NCBI GenBank assembly: GCA_025929125.1
Contig: JAICMT010000048.1
Location: 1 to 8,451 of the forward strand
Source: Acidobacteriaceae bacterium
GTDB taxonomy: Bacteria; Acidobacteriota; Terriglobia; Terriglobales; Acidobacteriaceae
Direction: 5' to 3'
DNA length: 8,451 nucleotides
Position numbers and translations under genes: made by a program. Below, in pieces: positions 5,699 through 8,451 of this stretch. Each line of letters begins with the position of its first letter. Position 1 is the stretch's first letter. Under the pieces are notes generated by a model, which searched no databases, was not told where the DNA came from, and saw only the letters and a list, made by a program, of their open reading frames with translations.

Positions 5699-8451
5699 GT
5701 CCTTCGCGTCCTTTCATCCTGCGTCCCGTGGCCACGTCGCTGCTGATGGCGGCGATTATGCTTGTCGGCATTGTCGCGTACACACAGCTTCCTGTTTCCG
5801 CGTTACCGCAGGTCGATTACCCCACCATCCAGATTGTCACGTTCTACCCGGGTGCCAGTCCGGACGTAATGGCGACCACCGTCACCGCGCCTCTGGAGCG
5901 CCAGTGCGGTCAGTTGCAGGGCCTCAGTCAGATGACCTCGTCGAGCGCCTCCGGCAACTCCGTCATCGTGCTGCAGTTCGATCTGAATTTGAACATCGAC
6001 ATTGCCGAAGAAGAGGTCCAGTCGGCCATCAATGCAGCGCAGAGCTTCTTGCCGGCCAACTTACCCGCGCCGCCCATCTATAGCAAAACCAATCCGGCGG
6101 ACGCGCCGATCCTCACTCTGGCGATTACGTCGAACACGCTTCCGCTCTCGCAGGTCGAAGACCTGGTGGACACCCGGCTCGCGCCAAAGATCTCGCAGCT
6201 CGCCGGGGTGGGCCTGGTGAGCATCAGCGGCGGACAAAAGCCGGCAGTGCGCATTCAGGCGAATCCCACGGCGCTCTCTTCCTACGGCATCGATCTTGAG
6301 AACCTGCGCAGTGCCGTCAGCAACGCCAGCGTCAATGCCGCTAAAGGCAACTTCGACGGGCCCCGCCACGACTACCAGATCGACTCGAACGATCAGCTTG
6401 TCACCAGCAAGGATTATCGCCAGGTGGTGATCGCCTACCGCAATGGCGCACCGGTGATGCTGACCGATGTCGCCAACATCGTGGACGGCGTCGAGAACAG
6501 CTCGCAGGCTGCCTGGATCAACGACAAGCCGGCCATCGTCCTCAATGTGCGCAGACAGCCCGGCGGCAATACCATCACGATCGTCGACAGCATCAACCGG
6601 CTCCTGCCGCAGCTCAAGGCGACGCTTCCGGTGGGCATCGACGTCCGGACCGTCACCGACATGACGATCCCCATCCAGGCCTCCATCCATGACGTCGAGT
6701 TTGAGCTCGCGCTCACCGTCTGCCTCGTGGTGATGGTCATCTTCCTCTTCCTGCGCAATCTCTATGCCACCGTCATCCCCAGTGTGGCCGTACCGCTCTC
6801 GATTGTGGGCACCTGCGGAGCCATGTACGCGCTGGGCTATAGCCTGGACAATCTCTCGCTGATGGCGCTCACCATCTCCACCGGCTTCGTCGTCGACGAC
6901 GCCATCGTCATGGTGGAGAACATCTCGCGCTACCTCGAAGAGGGCGACTCGCCCATGCAGGCCGCGCTCAAAGGCGCCGAGCAGATCGGCTTCACCATCG
7001 TCTCGCTGACCGTCTCGCTGATCGCGGTTCTCATCCCGCTGCTGTTCATGGGAGACGTTGTCGGCCGGCTCTTCCGAGAGTTCGCCGTTACCCTCGCCGT
7101 CACCATCGTCATCTCCGCCGTCGTGTCGCTCACGCTGACGCCCATGATGGCATCGCGCATTCTCAAGCACAATCCGCAGGCGCAGCAGGGCAGATTCTAC
7201 CGAGCCTCGGAGCGCATGTTCGAGTCGATGATCGCCTTCTATGGGCGCACACTGAAATTCGTTCTACGCAACCAGGGGATTACGCTGCTGGTTGCAGTGG
7301 CGACCCTGCTGCTCACCGTCTTTCTCTACATCATTATTCCGAAAGGCTTCTTCCCGGTTCAGGACACCGGCGTCATTCAGGGCATTTCGCAGGCTCCTCC
7401 GACCATCGGCACGAACGGCATGTCGGAGCGGCAGCAGGAGCTCACCCGGGTCATTCTGCAAGATCCAGCCGTTGATACGGTGTCATCCTTCATCGGAGCC
7501 GATGGCACTAATATCACGCCGAACAGCGGCCGCATCTCCATAAACTTGAAGCCCATCGAAGACCGCGACTTGAGCGCCGCCGACGTGATCCGCAGGCTCA
7601 GCCCTAAGCTTGCACAAATTCCCGGCATTCAGCTCTACATGCAGCCGGTTCAGAACATCACGGTCGACGACCGCGTCAGTCCCACGCAATATCAGTACAC
7701 GCTGGAGGCGCCTGATCGCGCCGAACTCGACCTGTGGACCAACCGGTTTGTCGACCGGCTCAAGCAGTTGCCCTTCCTTGAAGACGTGGCGACCGATCAG
7801 CAGAACGGCGGCCTGGCGATTCAGCTGGTGATCGACCGCGTCACCGCCTCGCGGCTCGGTATCGCGCCTACCACCATCGACAACACGTTGTATGACGCCT
7901 TCGGCCAGCGTCAGATCAACACCATGTACACGCAGCTGAATCAGTACCACGTCATTCTGGAGGCGCAGCCGCAGTTCACCCTCACTCCGGACATGCTGGA
8001 CCACATCTACCTGCAGGCCAATGCCGCGCAGGGAACGACCGGGGCAGGCGCGTCTAGCTCCTCGGGCCGCGGTTCCACCTCTGCGGGCTCGAACGCGCTC
8101 ACCGCCACTACCCTATACACCCCCTCAGCAAATACGCTTGCCTCCCCATCGCGTGTCATTACGGCCACGACCTCCGGTCTGGCCGCCGCGGGGACCACCT
8201 CCAGCGCGCCGAGCCACCCGATCCCACTCTCCGCGTTCTCCCACCTGGAGACCACTACGGAGCCGCTCTCCATCACTCATCAGGGACAGTTTCCGGCCGT
8301 CACCGTCTCCTTCAACCTGGCCCCGCACGCCTCGCTCGGAACCGCCATCGAGCAGATCGACAAGATCCAAAAAGAGATGAATATGCCGGCCAGCATCCAG
8401 GCCGACTTCCAGGGAACCGCCGCCTCTTTCCGCAACTCGCTCTCCAATGAG
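5695..8451 (+). CDS. mdtB: RND multidrug efflux permease (HAE1 family), MdtB-like, 3' end beyond window
   Basis: Inner-membrane, proton-driven resistance-nodulation-division pump subunit; works as a trimer with the upstream adaptor and an outer-membrane channel. The frame stays open through 919 codons to the window end; helices 8-12 (about 200 residues) lie outside. Visible: PFILRPVATSLLMAAIML (helix 1), VDYPTIQIVTFYPGASPDVM, NPADAPILTLAITS, helix 2 from about residue 338, and GFVVDDAIVMVENISRYLEEG in helix 4, where D401-D402 correspond to the proton-relay pair D407-D408 of AcrB. GRLFREFAVTLAV and IPKGFFPVQDTGVIQG match E. coli MdtB better than MdtC. Start is TTG 5695 in a TTGA overlap with the adaptor stop, with GGGAG 9 bases upstream, implying coupled translation. 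Residues 775-842 form a Ser/Thr/Ala/Gly-rich stretch where E. coli MdtB has about 8 residues, so there is an insertion of about 60 residues in the second periplasmic region. A second permease (MdtC-like) may follow downstream but cannot be seen. Confidence 0.5.
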   Translation, partial: MSPSRPFILRPVATSLLMAAIMLVGIVAYTQLPVSALPQVDYPTIQIVTFYPGASPDVMATTVTAPLERQCGQLQGLSQMTSSSASGNSVIVLQFDLNLNIDIAEEEVQSAINAAQSFLPANLPAPPIYSKTNPADAPILTLAITSNTLPLSQVEDLVDTRLAPKISQLAGVGLVSISGGQKPAVRIQANPTALSSYGIDLENLRSAVSNASVNAAKGNFDGPRHDYQIDSNDQLVTSKDYRQVVIAYRNGAPVMLTDVANIVDGVENSSQAAWINDKPAIVLNVRRQPGGNTITIVDSINRLLPQLKATLPVGIDVRTVTDMTIPIQASIHDVEFELALTVCLVVMVIFLFLRNLYATVIPSVAVPLSIVGTCGAMYALGYSLDNLSLMALTISTGFVVDDAIVMVENISRYLEEGDSPMQAALKGAEQIGFTIVSLTVSLIAVLIPLLFMGDVVGRLFREFAVTLAVTIVISAVVSLTLTPMMASRILKHNPQAQQGRFYRASERMFESMIAFYGRTLKFVLRNQGITLLVAVATLLLTVFLYIIIPKGFFPVQDTGVIQGISQAPPTIGTNGMSERQQELTRVILQDPAVDTVSSFIGADGTNITPNSGRISINLKPIEDRDLSAADVIRRLSPKLAQIPGIQLYMQPVQNITVDDRVSPTQYQYTLEAPDRAELDLWTNRFVDRLKQLPFLEDVATDQQNGGLAIQLVIDRVTASRLGIAPTTIDNTLYDAFGQRQINTMYTQLNQYHVILEAQPQFTLTPDMLDHIYLQANAAQGTTGAGASSSSGRGSTSAGSNALTATTLYTPSANTLASPSRVITATTSGLAAAGTTSSAPSHPIPLSAFSHLETTTEPLSITHQGQFPAVTVSFNLAPHASLGTAIEQIDKIQKEMNMPASIQADFQGTAASFRNSLSNE
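8017..8220 (+). other. Insertion-encoding segment in the RND permease
   Basis: These 68 codons lie between LDHIYLQ and IPLSAFSHLET. In E. coli MdtB and AcrB the equivalent strands are joined by a short turn of roughly 8 residues. The segment is in frame, without stops, and rich in Ser, Thr, Ala and Gly (GASSSSGRGSTSAGSNA, TSGLAAAGTTSSAPSHP). From AcrB topology it should lie in the docking part of the second periplasmic loop, though exact placement is inferred. Confidence 0.5.

Noticed and set aside
6061..7170. Long open frame on the - strand (369 codons) rich in His, Asp and Arg
   Set aside because: It lies entirely opposite the RND permease, whose protein matches MdtB throughout. The composition is what high-GC codon bias produces on the antisense strand, and no domain is recognisable.

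Overview
The window (about 8.5 kb, GC-rich) looks like chromosomal DNA of a soil-type Gram-negative bacterium. The best guess is Acidobacteriota (Terriglobia). This rests on a PEP-CTERM surface protein, a bacterial type III polyketide synthase, an MdtABC-like RND pump with low-complexity extensions, and frequent TTG starts. The taxonomic call is inference from gene content, not a marker gene.

Layout. (1) Positions 1-626, + strand: the C-terminal 207 residues of a type III polyketide synthase whose start lies upstream of the window. (2) 653-680: a strong hairpin between this gene and the next, which faces it, so probably a shared bidirectional terminator. (3) 702-1331, - strand: a secreted PEP-CTERM protein of unknown function with a leader that can fold into alternative structures. 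(4) 1332-1516: a divergent intergenic region with inverted repeats and a perfect 14-bp palindrome. (5) 1517-2785 and 2799-4049, + strand: a Spinster-type MFS transporter followed after 13 bases by a membrane-anchored family 2 glycosyltransferase, very probably one operon. (6) 4050-4252: intergenic. (7) 4253-5698 and 5695-8451 (runs off the end), + strand: an MdtA-like periplasmic adaptor overlapping by 4 bases with an MdtB-like RND permease, a classical tripartite efflux unit without a visible outer-membrane channel gene.

Functionally, the right half is an efflux operon: the adaptor bridges the inner-membrane, proton-driven permease to an outer-membrane channel. The middle pair could modify and move a lipid-like or isoprenoid-like molecule, but the substrate cannot be read from sequence. 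The left part combines the end of a polyketide gene with a surface protein that would need an exosortase encoded elsewhere.

No mobile element, CRISPR array, tRNA or rRNA was seen. I found no clear evidence of a wholly new system. The items most worth a second look are the approximately 60-residue insertion in the RND permease, the possible switch-like leader of the PEP-CTERM gene, and the transporter/glycosyltransferase pair.
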